A stretch of 64,000 nucleotides of DNA from Arenicella chitinivorans (GCF_014651515.1 NZ_BMXA01000002.1:903501-967500), one strand, 5' to 3'. Positions 23,685 to 34,004 are shown, counted from the first letter of the stretch. The notes: generated from the letters alone by a model not told the origin. Numbers and translations: made by a program.

Positions 23685-26465
23685 TTAAGTGGTCAAGAAT
23701 TGTTGCATACGATCAATTTGTTCCAGCAGCAAACGCTTGGCTGATTCAGCGTCAGCCAACTGCTTCTTGGCTTTGGCAATGACGGCTTCCGGCGCCTTAT
23801 CAACAAACGCAGAATTACTGAGACGGCCCTTGACTCCAGCGATGTCGCGTTCTGCTTTCTCGAGGTCTTTAGTTAGACGCTTTATTTCTGCCGCGGCGTC
23901 TATAAACGAACCAAGCGGAATTAAAACCCGCATCTCGTCAACCAAGGCCGTGGCGGACTCAGGCGTGGATTCCCCCTGCGGCAATATGTCTATTGACTCA
24001 AAACGGCCAAATTTGGTTAGGTATCCTCGATTTCGTTGCAGGTAGTCCACGGCATTCTGGTCTGCCCCTTCGAGTAAAATTGGCAGGGCTTTGCTGGGGC
24101 TGATATTCATCTCACCACGTACATTGCGGACGCCGGTAATAACGGCTTGAACCCAATGCATTTCGTCCAGCGCAGCTTGATCTACCTTGCTTATGTCAGC
24201 GACCGGGAAGTCGCAATCCATAATCGTCTCGCCCTTGCAAGCGGCCAGTGTCTTGACTTGTTGCCAGATTTCTTCGCTGATAAACGGCATGATCGGATGC
24301 AGTAAACGGAGTGTAGTCTCCAGTACACGCACCAAGGTTCGGCGTGTGCCGCGCAATTGCTCGGCCGAGGCGTTGCCATCGTTTAAGACGGTCTTAGTTA
24401 GCTCCACATACCAACTGCAATACTCATCCCATACAAAGCTGTAGAGTGACTGTGCAACCTGGTCGAAACGGTAGCTCTCGAGTTTGGCGGTGACGTCTTG
24501 CTCGACTTGTTGTAAGCGCGAGATAATCCAGCGATCCGCAAGGCTCAGCTCATATTCGTCGCCTGATTGACCACAATCGTGTTCGCTAGTGTTCATTAAC
24601 ACGTAACGAGATGCGTTCCACAGCTTATTACAGAAGTTGCGGTATCCTTCGACGCGGGCCAGATCAAAGCGAATATCACGACCCAAGGTGGCTTGGCTGG
24701 CGAAGGTGAAACGCAACGCGTCGGTGCCGAAGGCAGCAATGCCATCTGGGAACTGTTTACGTGTTGCTTTTTCAATTTTGGCAGCCATTTTCGGCTGCAT
24801 CAGACCGTGCGTGCGCTTGGCGACTAATGTCTCCAAATCGATGCCGTCGATCAAGTCAATGGGGTCCAGAACATTGCCCTTGGATTTGGACATTTTTTGA
24901 CCTTCCTGATCTCGCACAAGTCCGTGAATATACACTTCCTTGAACGGCACTTTGCCGGTGAACTTTAGACCAAACATCACCATGCGGGCGACCCAGAAAA
25001 AGATAATGTCGAATCCGGTGACCAAGACATTGGTTGGGTAATACTTGTCTAGTTCCGGCGTATTGTCCGGCCAGCCTAGCGTTGAGAATGGCCATAAGGC
25101 AGAGGAAAACCAGGTATCCAAGACATCGGTATCCTGTCTTAGCTCTGCCTGCGGCCCCGCTTGTTGTTGCGCTTCTTCCAGCGACGCAGCGACGTAGATA
25201 TTGTCGTGCTGGTCGTACCAAGCGGGCACTCGGTGACCCCACCATATTTGGCGTGAGATACACCAATCTTCGATATTGCGCATCCATTCAAAATAGGTGT
25301 TTTGCCAGTTCTCGGGAACAAACTTGATATCGCCGTCCTCGACCACTTTGATGGCTTCTTTTGCCAGGGGCTCAACCCGAACATACCACTGGTCGGTTAG
25401 ATAAGGCTCGATCACACTGCCCGAGCGATCTCCGCGCGGCACCATCAATTTGTGGTCATCAATACGCTCGAGGAGTCCGGCGACCTCGAAGTCTGCCACA
25501 ATTTTCTTTCTCGCAACGTAGCGATCCAAGCCATGGTAAGGCGAGTTAGGTAGGTCGATGGCGGCATTTTTATCTAGGATGTTGATGATCTCCAGATCAT
25601 GTCGCTTGCCGACGTCGTAGTCGTTAAAGTCATGCGCGGGCGTAATCTTGACGCAGCCGGAACCAAATTCTGGGTCAACATACTCGTCAGCGATTACGGG
25701 TATACGACGCGAGGTTAAGGGTAGGTCAATGGTTTTGCCAATCAGGTGCTGATAGCGTTCATCCTCCGGGTGTACGGCGACCGCACTGTCGCCGAGCATG
25801 GTTTCTGGCCGTGTGGTTGCAACGATCAAAAACTGATCGGGTGCGTCACTCAACGGGTACCGCAGATGCCACAAGTGACCGTTTTCTTCAGCTGACTCAA
25901 CTTCTAAGTCCGACACCGCTGTGTGCAGCACTGGATCCCAGTTCACTAGGCGCTTACCTCGGTAGATTAGGTCTTCCTGGTAAAGCTTGATAAAGACTTC
26001 CTGGACCGCCGCCGAGAGGCCGTCATCCATGGTAAAGCGTTCGCGGCTCCAGTCTATGGCGGCCCCCATGCGACGCAGCTGTTTGGTGATGGTGCCGCCG
26101 GATTCCGCTTTCCATTCCCATACTTTATCGATAAATTTTTCGCGTCCCAGGTCATGTCGACTGATGCCATCGGCAGCCAGTCGGCGTTCGACCACCATTT
26201 GGGTTGCAATGCCGGCATGGTCTGTGCCGACCTGCCACAGGGTTTGGTCGCCTTTCATACGATGATAGCGCGTTAACAAATCCATGATCGTGTCTTGAAA
26301 CGCATGCCCCATATGCAGGCTACCAGTCACATTGGGCGGCGGGATCATGATGCAATAAGCATTTTCGGCCTCGCGCGCCGCAAAATTATTGTTTGATTCC
26401 CAGCGTTGATAGATCGCCTGTTCAATTTTGCTAGGCTGATACTGATTGTCGAGCGCGTTAGTCAT
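23685..26465 (-). CDS. valS: Valyl-tRNA synthetase
   Basis: A 926-residue class I aminoacyl-tRNA synthetase. The HIGH-type motif appears in [12 protein letters not shown], and the KMSKS motif as Lys-Met-Ser-Lys-Ser-Lys-Gly-Asn-Val. The CP1 editing domain lies between them, and a C-terminal coiled-coil arm (about 850-920) completes the bacterial form. It charges tRNA-Val. It follows holC after 129 nt in the classical gammaproteobacterial order pepA-holC-valS. No T-box is visible, as expected for this phylum. Confidence 0.97.
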   Translation of the reverse strand: MTNALDNQYQPSKIEQAIYQRWESNNNFAAREAENAYCIMIPPPNVTGSLHMGHAFQDTIMDLLTRYHRMKGDQTLWQVGTDHAGIATQMVVERRLAADGISRHDLGREKFIDKVWEWKAESGGTITKQLRRMGAAIDWSRERFTMDDGLSAAVQEVFIKLYQEDLIYRGKRLVNWDPVLHTAVSDLEVESAEENGHLWHLRYPLSDAPDQFLIVATTRPETMLGDSAVAVHPEDERYQHLIGKTIDLPLTSRRIPVIADEYVDPEFGSGCVKITPAHDFNDYDVGKRHDLEIINILDKNAAIDLPNSPYHGLDRYVARKKIVADFEVAGLLERIDDHKLMVPRGDRSGSVIEPYLTDQWYVRVEPLAKEAIKVVEDGDIKFVPENWQNTYFEWMRNIEDWCISRQIWWGHRVPAWYDQHDNIYVAASLEEAQQQAGPQAELRQDTDVLDTWFSSALWPFSTLGWPDNTPELDKYYPTNVLVTGFDIIFFWVARMVMFGLKFTGKVPFKEVYIHGLVRDQEGQKMSKSKGNVLDPIDLIDGIDLETLVAKRTHGLMQPKMAAKIEKATRKQFPDGIAAFGTDALRFTFASQATLGRDIRFDLARVEGYRNFCNKLWNASRYVLMNTSEHDCGQSGDEYELSLADRWIISRLQQVEQDVTAKLESYRFDQVAQSLYSFVWDEYCSWYVELTKTVLNDGNASAEQLRGTRRTLVRVLETTLRLLHPIMPFISEEIWQQVKTLAACKGETIMDCDFPVADISKVDQAALDEMHWVQAVITGVRNVRGEMNISPSKALPILLEGADQNAVDYLQRNRGYLTKFGRFESIDILPQGESTPESATALVDEMRVLIPLGSFIDAAAEIKRLTKDLEKAERDIAGVKGRLSNSAFVDKAPEAVIAKAKKQLADAESAKRLLLEQIDRMQQFLTT

Positions 26466-26594
26466 GGTTGTTAGTCTGGCTGTGTGGAATTACGTTTGAT
26501 CAAACGCAATATTATACGGTTTTGAATCACTGGAATCAGTAGCAATTAACGCCCTAATTGGACCGAAACGTCGAGTTCCAGTTTAGGACTGAGG

Positions 26595-27038
26595 CTATAG
26601 TTCGATGTCGTGTGTCTTAAGCTCGAAGCCTTCGGATTTGTAGCGTTTATAGCGACCCCGCGCAGCGGCTTTGGACTGGTCGTCCGAGTCCACAATTTCG
26701 GCGATACGGGCGAAGTGATGATTGAACAAGGGAACCGTGCTGCCAACATTAATCAATACATCGTAATCCCGCTCAAGTACGTTCGGCGTGACGTCGTTGT
26801 GGACGCCGTAGTGAACTGTTGATAGTGGGGCCGGTTCGCTGATTGGGTCATGTGCTACAAAGCTGGCGTCGGAGAAGGACCACAATAACTGATCCAGCTG
26901 CGACGACTCCTGGGGCGAGTCGGTGATGATTAAAGCGCGTTGGTTCAGCCGCTGAAGCTTATTGGCTAAGCGGCTGGCCAGTTTAAATTTCGCCAAGTTC
27001 ACCCGATTTGAAATCAGATAAAAATCCACCTGCTTCAT
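26595..27038 (-). CDS. holC: DNA polymerase III subunit chi
   Basis: A 147-residue protein matching HolC in length and position. The N-terminus Gln-Val-Asp-Phe-Tyr-Leu-Ile and the central Leu-Asp-Gln-Leu-Leu-Trp-Ser-Phe-Ser-Asp-Ala-Ser-Phe-Val-Ala-His are characteristic, as is the Gly-Arg-x-Arg-Tyr-Lys tail. Chi links the clamp loader to single-stranded DNA-binding protein. It lies 17 nt downstream of pepA and upstream of valS, the conserved gene order. The frame begins at the ATG at 27038. Confidence 0.93.
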   Translation of the reverse strand: MKQVDFYLISNRVNLAKFKLASRLANKLQRLNQRALIITDSPQESSQLDQLLWSFSDASFVAHDPISEPAPLSTVHYGVHNDVTPNVLERDYDVLINVGSTVPLFNHHFARIAEIVDSDDQSKAAARGRYKRYKSEGFELKTHDIEL

Positions 27039-27055
27039 ACTGAGTTAGCCTCGGC

Positions 27056-28543
27056 TTAGCAGCGATCGATCAGATATTGAGTCAGAATCGGGACAGCTCG
27101 ACCGGTTGCGCGTTTGCCGGCACTACCGCCCCAGGCGGTCCCTGCGATGTCTAAATGCGCCCAGCGAAATTTTTCCGTGAAATAGGAGAGGAAGCAGGCG
27201 GCCGTAATGGTGCCCGCACTCGGGCCACCGATGTTTGCCAGATCGGCATAGTCGCTTTTGAGTTGTTTTTTATAGGTTTCTTTTATCGGTAACTGCCAAG
27301 CGTGATCCAGGCTTTTGTCACCGGCAGCAAGCAGGTTGTCGATGACTTCCTGATCGTTACCCATGACACCACTGGTTTGGTGTCCAAGGGCGACAATCAC
27401 TGCGCCCGTTAACGTCGCAATATCAATCACTGAAGCCGGTTTGTAGCGCTCAGCATAGGTCAGCGCGTCACACAGAATCAAGCGACCTTCCGCATCGGTG
27501 TTAAGAATTTCAATGGTTTGACCCGACATCGACGTCACCACATCGCCAGGTTTATTGGCCTGACCGTCTGGTAGGTTTTCCGAACTTGGCACGATGCCAA
27601 CAACATTGATTGGTAACTCAAGCTCAGCCGCGGCTAGGACCGCACCGAAGACACTGGCTGCACCGCACATATCGTACTTCATCTCATCCATCTTGGCGGA
27701 TGGCTTAATGGAAATGCCGCCGGCATCGAAAGTCAGACCTTTGCCGACCAGGACGTGCGGTGCGTCTTTGGCTTTCTTTGCGCCGCGATGTTCCATAATG
27801 ATTAGTTTGGCTGGTTCACGACTGCCTTTGCTTACTGAGAGCAGTGAGCCCATGCCGAGTTCTTGCATTTGTTTTTCGGTTAAGACTTTAACCTTTAGTT
27901 CATGCGAGCGCCCGAGCTTCTTAGCTTGGCTTGCCAGAAAGCTTGGTGTGCAAACATTGCCGGGCATATTGCCAAGGTCGCGAGCCAAGGTTTTACCATT
28001 GTGGATTGCCAACCCGACCGCGGCGGCGTGTTTTGCGGTTGCCAGTTGCTTGCGATCATCACACCACATAGTGAGCTTAAATTCGGGTGTGGTTTTGGGA
28101 CCTCGTGCGGCTTTGGGTTGTGGGATGTATTGATATTCGTGATCGCCAAATGCTTCAACCAGTTGACGACTGACTGTTTCAATATCGCTCTTAGCGATCA
28201 GTGCTTGCAGGTCGCAGAGCACCGATTCTGCTTTCAAGGCTTTCACTTTGCTTGCGAGACCGCTTAGAATCTCACGCACGGTTTCGGTATCGAGGTTTTT
28301 CTCGCTACCAACGCCAAGCGCCAGCAAGTGACCCGCCTGTAATCCGGCAGGAACACGGATGCTAGCAAGTTCGCCTTGGTCGGCAGAAAACTGGCCACTG
28401 GTTTGCAGCCGATCTAGCGCACCATCGGTCGCGGCATTGATCTCTGCCTGTTGGGACGCAATCTTTTTCAATGGTTTAAGCGCGACCACCAGGCAGTCGG
28501 TTTTCTGTTGTAAGTTTTTCGCTGCTTTTATCTGAATTTTCAC
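27056..28543 (-). CDS. pepA: Leucyl aminopeptidase (cytosol aminopeptidase A)
   Basis: A 495-residue M17 aminopeptidase. The C-terminal catalytic domain holds Gly-Lys-Gly-Leu-Thr-Phe-Asp-Ala-Gly-Gly (metal-binding Lys and Asp), Lys-Tyr-Asp-Met-Cys-Gly-Ala and the signature Asn-Thr-Asp-Ala-Glu-Gly-Arg-Leu. The N-terminal macro-like domain is present. In E. coli the protein also binds DNA as XerA, regulating carAB and aiding plasmid dimer resolution; a similar role here is not shown. It is divergent from lptF with 127 nt between starts, the usual arrangement in this class. Confidence 0.96.
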   Translation of the reverse strand: MKIQIKAAKNLQQKTDCLVVALKPLKKIASQQAEINAATDGALDRLQTSGQFSADQGELASIRVPAGLQAGHLLALGVGSEKNLDTETVREILSGLASKVKALKAESVLCDLQALIAKSDIETVSRQLVEAFGDHEYQYIPQPKAARGPKTTPEFKLTMWCDDRKQLATAKHAAAVGLAIHNGKTLARDLGNMPGNVCTPSFLASQAKKLGRSHELKVKVLTEKQMQELGMGSLLSVSKGSREPAKLIIMEHRGAKKAKDAPHVLVGKGLTFDAGGISIKPSAKMDEMKYDMCGAASVFGAVLAAAELELPINVVGIVPSSENLPDGQANKPGDVVTSMSGQTIEILNTDAEGRLILCDALTYAERYKPASVIDIATLTGAVIVALGHQTSGVMGNDQEVIDNLLAAGDKSLDHAWQLPIKETYKKQLKSDYADLANIGGPSAGTITAACFLSYFTEKFRWAHLDIAGTAWGGSAGKRATGRAVPILTQYLIDRC

Positions 28544-28670
28544 GTCGGTTCCTTATCTAAATGTTTAGTCTTTCGCCAAATAATTAGTATTGCTTGTTAC
28601 AATACGGCGCTGATGATAATTATAGCCTGAAAAACCCCATACTGAGAGTCCTCCGCTTCGCGCTTTTAAC

Positions 28671-29780
28671 ATGATAGTCAACAAAGCTTTTATTACCGAA
28701 GTATTGCGCACAGCGTTAGCGGTGACGTTTGTGATCATCAGCATCTTTCTGGTGATGCGAGTCATGGGGTTCTTGAGCCAAGCGGCGGAAGGAATTATTC
28801 CCGTTGGTGGCGTACTCAGCCTGGTAGTATTGAAAATGGTGTCCTACCTCGATGTCATGCTACCACTTATGTTTTACATCGCCCTGATCATGGTGCTGAA
28901 CCGCTGGTATGCGGACCAGGAAATGGCAGTGCTTGCCAGCGCAGGGTTGGGTGTATTTCACTTTCTCCGCCCGCTGGGTGTGTTGATCTTCATTCTCGGT
29001 GGGTTGGTGGCGTTTTTTTCGTTCTATTTGACCCCGTTGTCACTGGCGCAGGGCTACAAACTCGAGCAGGAATTCAGGCAAAGCAGCGAAGTGTCTGGGG
29101 TTGTGACGGGGCGTTTCGTTGAAGCAAAAGACGGTAATGGTGTGTACTTCATCGAAGATTACAATCGTAAGACAGGAAACTATGAAAACGTCTTTGCGTA
29201 CCGTGCATCATTTGAACGCGAAGGTGTGGTTGTTGCTAAAACGGCATACCGTATGGAAGACGAAAAAACACAGGACAATTTTCTGGTGTTGGTGAATGGT
29301 TCCCGTTATGAAGGCAACCCAGGTTCACCTGACTACCGCGTGGTCGACTTTGAGAAGTACGCAATTCGCATTGAACCGAAAAACCAAACTAAGATTTACT
29401 TGCCGATTCGATCTCGTCCCAATAATGAGTTAATTGAATCAGCAGACCCGAAACTTCGAAGCGAGTGGTATTGGCGCATCGCCAAGGTGTTTACGCTACC
29501 GATACTCGCCATATTCGCATTGGCCTTGAGTCATGTCGACTCGCGGCGCGGAAAATCAACCGGTATGGTACTCGCGTTCCTAGTCTATTTAACTTACACC
29601 AATATGTTGGGTTACACCGTCGCCCTGGTTAAAAAAGGCCAGGCCACGAGCGGCACGCCGATTTGGCTGGTGCACGCCGCGTATTTTGTTCTGGCGTGTT
29701 ACTGTTTGTATCGGCGTAACTATAATCTGCCGCTGATCCCCGAGTTCCGTGTGCGTGCTGACAAATCGGAGGCGCTTTAA
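28671..29780 (+). CDS. lptF: LPS export ABC transporter permease LptF
   Basis: A 369-residue inner-membrane permease with three N-terminal TM helices (about 8-30, 50-75, 95-120), a large periplasmic beta-jellyroll domain and three C-terminal helices. The N-terminal Ala-Glu-Gly-Ile-Ile-Pro region and Val-Ser-Tyr-Leu-Asp-Val-Met-Leu-Pro-Leu fit LptF. With LptG and the LptB ATPases it extracts lipopolysaccharide to the LptC-A-D bridge. It is divergent from pepA and ends 1 nt before lptG. lptB and lptC are elsewhere. Confidence 0.94.
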   Translation: MIVNKAFITEVLRTALAVTFVIISIFLVMRVMGFLSQAAEGIIPVGGVLSLVVLKMVSYLDVMLPLMFYIALIMVLNRWYADQEMAVLASAGLGVFHFLRPLGVLIFILGGLVAFFSFYLTPLSLAQGYKLEQEFRQSSEVSGVVTGRFVEAKDGNGVYFIEDYNRKTGNYENVFAYRASFEREGVVVAKTAYRMEDEKTQDNFLVLVNGSRYEGNPGSPDYRVVDFEKYAIRIEPKNQTKIYLPIRSRPNNELIESADPKLRSEWYWRIAKVFTLPILAIFALALSHVDSRRGKSTGMVLAFLVYLTYTNMLGYTVALVKKGQATSGTPIWLVHAAYFVLACYCLYRRNYNLPLIPEFRVRADKSEAL

Positions 29781-29781
29781 A

Positions 29782-30852
29782 ATGCGCATACTCGATATGT
29801 ACATCGGCAAGATTCTACTGCGGCACATAATGGTGACCATCGTGGTATTGCTTGGGCTTTTCACGTTCGTCAGTTTTATTGATGAATTGAGCGATTTAGA
29901 TCGCGGCAGCTACGGAATCATGCAGATTCTACAGCACGTGGTACTCAGTATCCCCAAGACGCTTTATGAAGTGTTTCCGATGGCAGCGCTGATTGGCTCG
30001 ATTCTCGGATTGTCGACCTTGGCACGTGATTCTGAGTTGATCGTGATGCGGGCTGCCGGTGTGTCTGTGCAACGGATCGTGTTTTCCGTGGTTAAGGTTG
30101 GGATTGTTCTTGCTGTGATTGCTATGATCATGGGCGAGGTGGTGTCGCCGTATACCGAAACTCGGGCGCTTGAGGTCAAAGCCGAATCGATTCAGAACAA
30201 AGGTGGCCGCAAAGGCAATTTCGGCGTGTGGATGCGCGATGATAATACGTACGTCAATATCGGTGAGGTGTTGCCGGATCTCACGCTGCTGAATATCAAA
30301 ATTTTTGAGTTTGATAATCAAAATTATTTGCGCTTTCTGTCGACCGCGAAGCAGGGTGAGTACAACCAGGATAATCAACGCTGGGTCTTGAAGGGCCTGC
30401 GTCGTACCATGATTAATGATCAGAGCTCAGCTGCGGATGAAGTGAACGCAGCTTACTGGAGCACCGTGGTAGAACCGGAAATTCTACGCGTGTTTCAAAC
30501 TAAAGCCGACCAATTGTCGATCTGGCAGCTTCGAAATTACATCGCGCACTTAAAGTCGAACAAGCAGGATACGTCAAGCTATGAGTTGACGTTCTGGTCC
30601 AAGATTGTAACGCCGTTTGCGACCTTGGTGATGTTGATTCTTGCGGTGCCCTTCGTGTTTAAAGAAGCCCGTAGCGGGAATCTTGGGCGCAGCTTGTTTT
30701 TCGGCATTATGATCGGGCTTGGGTTCTTTATTCTCAATCAGGCCTTTAGTTACTTTGTGACCCTGTTCAGTATTCCGCCGATGCTTGGTGCCGCCTTACC
30801 GACGATGCTGGTTTGCGGACTTAGTTTTGTCATGATACGACGAATAGTCTGA
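29782..30852 (+). CDS. lptG: LPS export ABC transporter permease LptG
   Basis: A 356-residue partner of LptF with the same six-helix plus jellyroll layout. The N-terminus Leu-Asp-Met-Tyr-Ile-Gly-Lys-Ile-Leu-Leu is typical, and the coupling segment Phe-Pro-Met-Ala-Ala-Leu-Ile-Gly lies near residue 65. I chose ATG 29782, 1 nt after the lptF stop, over the longer open frame from 29749, which overlaps lptF and lacks similarity. The stop is followed after 1 nt by the end of the convergent RDD gene. Confidence 0.94.
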   Translation: MRILDMYIGKILLRHIMVTIVVLLGLFTFVSFIDELSDLDRGSYGIMQILQHVVLSIPKTLYEVFPMAALIGSILGLSTLARDSELIVMRAAGVSVQRIVFSVVKVGIVLAVIAMIMGEVVSPYTETRALEVKAESIQNKGGRKGNFGVWMRDDNTYVNIGEVLPDLTLLNIKIFEFDNQNYLRFLSTAKQGEYNQDNQRWVLKGLRRTMINDQSSAADEVNAAYWSTVVEPEILRVFQTKADQLSIWQLRNYIAHLKSNKQDTSSYELTFWSKIVTPFATLVMLILAVPFVFKEARSGNLGRSLFFGIMIGLGFFILNQAFSYFVTLFSIPPMLGAALPTMLVCGLSFVMIRRIV

Positions 30853-30853
30853 C

Positions 30854-31336
30854 CTATTGCTGGCTCGGCTTATGATGCACTATTTGCGTGTTGCTCAGAA
30901 TGTCGTGCCAGGCGCGCTGTCGTCGATTCAATAAAATCCAGGTGAAACCAAGACCTAAAGCCACCCAAGACAGGGCAGCAAAGACACAGCGCCTGATGGC
31001 CAAGGGCCAGTCAACAAACTTGCCGTCAGGTTTGATCAGATACAAATTCCAGGCTTTCATTCCTGGGGTCTGACCACCGTGTGTCCAAAACCAGCCAAAG
31101 TAGATGACGCTCACGGTAATTGCATTTGCGGCAACCAATAGCGTCCCAATTAACCTACCTGTATGGTTGAGCGTCGGTAAGGTTTCGCTCGTAGTCACGT
31201 GCATGAGTGCCTCTGGTGCGAGCACAAATTTAAATATTGCGGCGATTAGCGCCGAAGATAAAAAGACCAGGCTGAACAACAATAATCCGTCGTAAATCAT
31301 GATCAACAGGCGTTTAAAGAATCCTACAGTTCGCAT
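30854..31336 (-). CDS. RDD family membrane protein
   Basis: A 160-residue membrane protein with about three helices. The RDD-type elements are an N-terminal Arg-Leu-Leu-Ile-Met-Ile-Tyr-Asp-Gly segment, a Gly-Gln-Thr-Pro-Gly-Met-Lys-Ala-Trp motif and a C-terminal Arg-Arg-Gln-Arg-Ala-Trp-His-Asp. RDD proteins are small membrane proteins of mostly unknown function; some have been proposed to transport ions. The gene is convergent with lptG, 1 nt apart, and starts beside the large AT-rich intergenic region. Confidence 0.85.
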   Translation of the reverse strand: MRTVGFFKRLLIMIYDGLLLFSLVFLSSALIAAIFKFVLAPEALMHVTTSETLPTLNHTGRLIGTLLVAANAITVSVIYFGWFWTHGGQTPGMKAWNLYLIKPDGKFVDWPLAIRRCVFAALSWVALGLGFTWILLNRRQRAWHDILSNTQIVHHKPSQQ

Positions 31337-31375
31337 TGTCTGGCTCTCGGTCAGGTTAATATCTGGAAACGGGTG

Positions 31376-31598
31376 TTATCCACTGCTTAGGTGAGTTGTA
31401 CACAGTTGTTAAAATCACGCCCAATTATTGCAGATTAATGAACTTATCTCGCAGTTTTGATCACAAAGGTTTTGTAACATATTGAAATATATCATTTATT
31501 TCAATTGATTAAAATTTAATCAATTGCGCTTATCTGTGATACTACGTGCGCCAGTCCAAGGTTGTTCACAAAGTTATCCACAGTTTTTGTGGATAACT
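31376..31598. other. AT-rich intergenic region with a cluster of DnaA-box-like sites
   Basis: The 558-nt stretch 31337-31894 holds no gene. DnaA boxes (consensus TTATNCACA) appear at 31574-31582 and, inverted, at 31588-31596 (both perfect TTATCCACA). One-mismatch sites lie at 31376-31384, 31396-31404 and 31562-31570. The two perfect boxes form an 11-bp perfect dyad (31572-31598, 5-nt centre). Between the groups, 31461-31520 is about 83 percent A+T and contains a perfect dyad. This resembles an origin or DnaA-titration site, but no dnaA, dnaN or mnmG gene is near, and a rough count of G and C on both sides shows no clear strand switch. A lone TATAAT at 31654-31659 could be a -10 for the operon that follows. 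Confidence 0.45.
31502..31526. repeat. Perfect 12-bp inverted repeat in the AT-rich region
   Basis: CAATTGATTAAA (31502-31513) and its exact reverse complement (31515-31526) flank a single central A. The dyad lacks a T-run, so it is not an intrinsic terminator. It may be a protein-binding site or an easily melted element. Confidence 0.85.
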
Positions 31599-31894
31599 GA
31601 ACTGCCTTGCACCACCGCTGGCTGACTATACACAAAGCCGGTTTGCTGGCAAGTATAATCGCGTATCAAATGTGCGAGTTAATGAACCGAGTCATCGGTA
31701 TCATTGTCAACTCAGGGCCAGTCGTGATTCTTGCGGATAGTCTCTAGATGGCGATTGAAGTTTTGTGACATGTTCGATAAATTGCTGTCTGGGGATCGTT
31801 AATTTAAACACCTCTAGCATAACCACATTTGGGCCGCTCGCAGCAGCGTGCAGGGATACCAAGACCTAACCTTCTTACACATTGGAGAGATATC

Positions 31895-33067
31895 ATGGGT
31901 GAATCAACCTTTCACTACTTAGACAAAGCACTTTCTCAAGTTCGAGATCTCGGACTGATGCCGGAGAAGGTCGACGAAGCCCCTGTGGTCGCGCTGCTAC
32001 AAAGGTTGACAGATATTGATGAGGCTAAGGTGGTGGCTATCGCACGCACGCTAACTCAAGCGTCAGTGTTTAACGAGATCGTGCGTGAGCAAGTATCTGA
32101 AATGCGCGTCGGTGAGCGCTACGAAAACATTACTGAGTCATTTAATTCGATTCGCGGCGATGCGAAACGGATGGTGGATCAGCTGGAAGATGGCAAGGTG
32201 GATACGTTTGAGCGCATCAATAATGTCTGGATGAAAGTGACCCGCGGCGACATTGCGTCACGTTTTGACGACATTAAAGAAACGTATTTGGAAGTCGCCG
32301 AAGATTCACGTGAGCAGATCGAGCGTGAACAGATCATCCTTGAGGCCTACCAGGACTTTCGCGGCGCGATTAAGCAGTCCGAAATCTTCGCGCTGGATGT
32401 ACTGAAGCAAGCTGAAGCAATATGGAACACAGCTAAGGGCGCATTGGAACAGGCGAATACCACGGTTGAAAATTACGCTGGAGACGATATGACTGAGCGA
32501 GCCAAACTTGAATTGGCGCGTGATGAACGTATGCGTGACTTTCAGGATGCGGAAGATCGCTATCAGGTCGCTAAAGATATTTCTGATAATCTAACCGTGA
32601 GCTACAACACGTCTGAAGTCATTATGGCACGTCTCATGCAGACCAATAGCGCCAAACAACGTGTTTATAAGCAAGCCATCACGTTCTTCGGTACCAATGA
32701 ATCAGTACTGACCGCGTTAACGGCATCGTTTACCGGTCTGTTTGGTCTGCATGAGAGCACTCAGACCTTAGAAGCCATGAAAGAGGGCGTTTCCAAGAGT
32801 CTAGAAGACTTGGCAGATATCGGCGGTAAAGTGCAGGAAGCCGCCGTTCGTGCCGGGTATGGACCAACAATTCGCGCCGACGCTGTTAAAAAACTGGTTG
32901 ATTCGGTCGTTAATTTTCAGGAACGCTCACGTGAGATCATTGATGAGATGCGTGTTCTTTCGACCAAGAATGCGGAAGAAATTCGAGATTCGGTTGAGGA
33001 TGGCAAGCAGCGCATGGCGAAAATAATTCAGCGTGGTGGCTCATTACCACTGGCACACAAATTTTAA
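31895..33067 (+). CDS. Conserved helical cytoplasmic protein, first gene of a three-gene operon
   Basis: A 390-residue almost wholly helical, acidic protein. I see no signal peptide and no TM helix, and coiled-coil propensity is high across about 95-260 (Glu/Gln/Lys-rich heptads). A mildly hydrophobic stretch with Phe-Thr-Gly-Leu-Phe-Gly-Leu lies at about 278-285. Similar proteins are sometimes annotated as cell surface protein in gammaproteobacteria, but the sequence gives no export signal. ATG 31895 is preceded by GGAGAG, so the longer open frame from 31829 is rejected. The next gene starts 27 nt downstream. Function is not recognised; a structural partner of the two proteins encoded behind it is the reasonable guess. 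Confidence 0.75.
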   Translation: MGESTFHYLDKALSQVRDLGLMPEKVDEAPVVALLQRLTDIDEAKVVAIARTLTQASVFNEIVREQVSEMRVGERYENITESFNSIRGDAKRMVDQLEDGKVDTFERINNVWMKVTRGDIASRFDDIKETYLEVAEDSREQIEREQIILEAYQDFRGAIKQSEIFALDVLKQAEAIWNTAKGALEQANTTVENYAGDDMTERAKLELARDERMRDFQDAEDRYQVAKDISDNLTVSYNTSEVIMARLMQTNSAKQRVYKQAITFFGTNESVLTALTASFTGLFGLHESTQTLEAMKEGVSKSLEDLADIGGKVQEAAVRAGYGPTIRADAVKKLVDSVVNFQERSREIIDEMRVLSTKNAEEIRDSVEDGKQRMAKIIQRGGSLPLAHKF

Positions 33068-33094
33068 TTTATCGCCGACATAGGTTATTTGATT

Positions 33095-34003
33095 ATGGCT
33101 GAAAAGCACGCCGCGGCACCATTGGAGGACATTATGGTGGCCATGGACGTGGTGGACAATCTGCGCCACCAACAGACCTTGGTTGACCGAGAACTTGATG
33201 TTGAATCGCGGCGCGAACGATTACTTGAGCGGTTGCGTACTATGTATGCCGCGCAAGGAATTGAGGTGCCGGATCATGTGTTGCAGGAGGGGATTGCCGC
33301 GCTCGAAGAAGAGCGCTTTAAATATGAACCAGTTCCCAGTAGTTGGCGAACCAAACTGGCGCATATTTGGATCAGTCGTGGTCGCTGGGGTAAGCCGGTA
33401 GGGTTTCTAGCTGTGGTTGGCGCGGTGTTCTACAGCGTTTATTTCGTGACCGACGTGTTGCCAGAGCGCAAGATGCTGGTCGGCTTGCCAACTCAGATTG
33501 AGCGGGTTGTCACTGAGATCAATCAAACAGCAAAAGACTCGACGGTGGCTTCTGATGCGCAGACGCTGGCCAGCAATGCAATGCGAGCGATTGACTCAGG
33601 TAATACCGACATCGCGCAGTCGATCTTGTCGAATCTCCAAGATCTGGAAGCGAAGTTGAAGCGCAGCTATGACATCCGAGTTGTGGCGCGACAGAATCAA
33701 AACTCTGGAATCTGGCGTCGACCGCCGAATAACGCCAAAGGGCGTAATTACTATTTGATTGTGGAAGCGATTGGCACTGACAAGCAGCCGGTGGAACTGC
33801 TGATTTTTAATCAAGAAAACAATCAGGCTAAGCGCACTAAAGTCTGGGGGCTGCGGGTCGACGAGGCAACATTCATGGCCGTTGCCGCGGACAAAAAAGA
33901 CGACGGTATCATTCAAAATAATATTGTGGGGCGTAAACCGGTCGGGGTTCTGGAGCCTGAGTACCGAATTGCGACCAGCGGCGCAACCATCACGGAGTGG
34001 TAA
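33095..34003 (+). CDS. Single-pass membrane protein, DUF6384-like
   Basis: A 302-residue protein with a cytoplasmic helical N-terminal domain (1-95) including Ile-Met-Val-Ala-Met-Asp-Val-Val-Asp and a charged coiled coil. One TM helix follows at about 101-120, preceded by Arg-Gly-Arg-Trp-Gly-Lys (N-in by the positive-inside rule). A roughly 180-residue extracytoplasmic domain completes it, with a helical half and a beta-rich C-terminal half. I recall the N-terminal pattern from DUF6384, a family without known function. It lies 27 nt after the first gene and 1 nt before the third, so tight coupling suggests one membrane-linked complex. ATG 33095 is used; a TTG two codons earlier is also open. 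Confidence 0.7.
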   Translation: MAEKHAAAPLEDIMVAMDVVDNLRHQQTLVDRELDVESRRERLLERLRTMYAAQGIEVPDHVLQEGIAALEEERFKYEPVPSSWRTKLAHIWISRGRWGKPVGFLAVVGAVFYSVYFVTDVLPERKMLVGLPTQIERVVTEINQTAKDSTVASDAQTLASNAMRAIDSGNTDIAQSILSNLQDLEAKLKRSYDIRVVARQNQNSGIWRRPPNNAKGRNYYLIVEAIGTDKQPVELLIFNQENNQAKRTKVWGLRVDEATFMAVAADKKDDGIIQNNIVGRKPVGVLEPEYRIATSGATITEW

Positions 34004-34004
34004 T

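Noticed and set aside
31376-31598. Confident call of a chromosomal origin
   Set aside because: No dnaA, dnaN or mnmG neighbours are present and there is no visible G/C strand switch from the sampled sequence, so only DnaA-box clustering is claimed.
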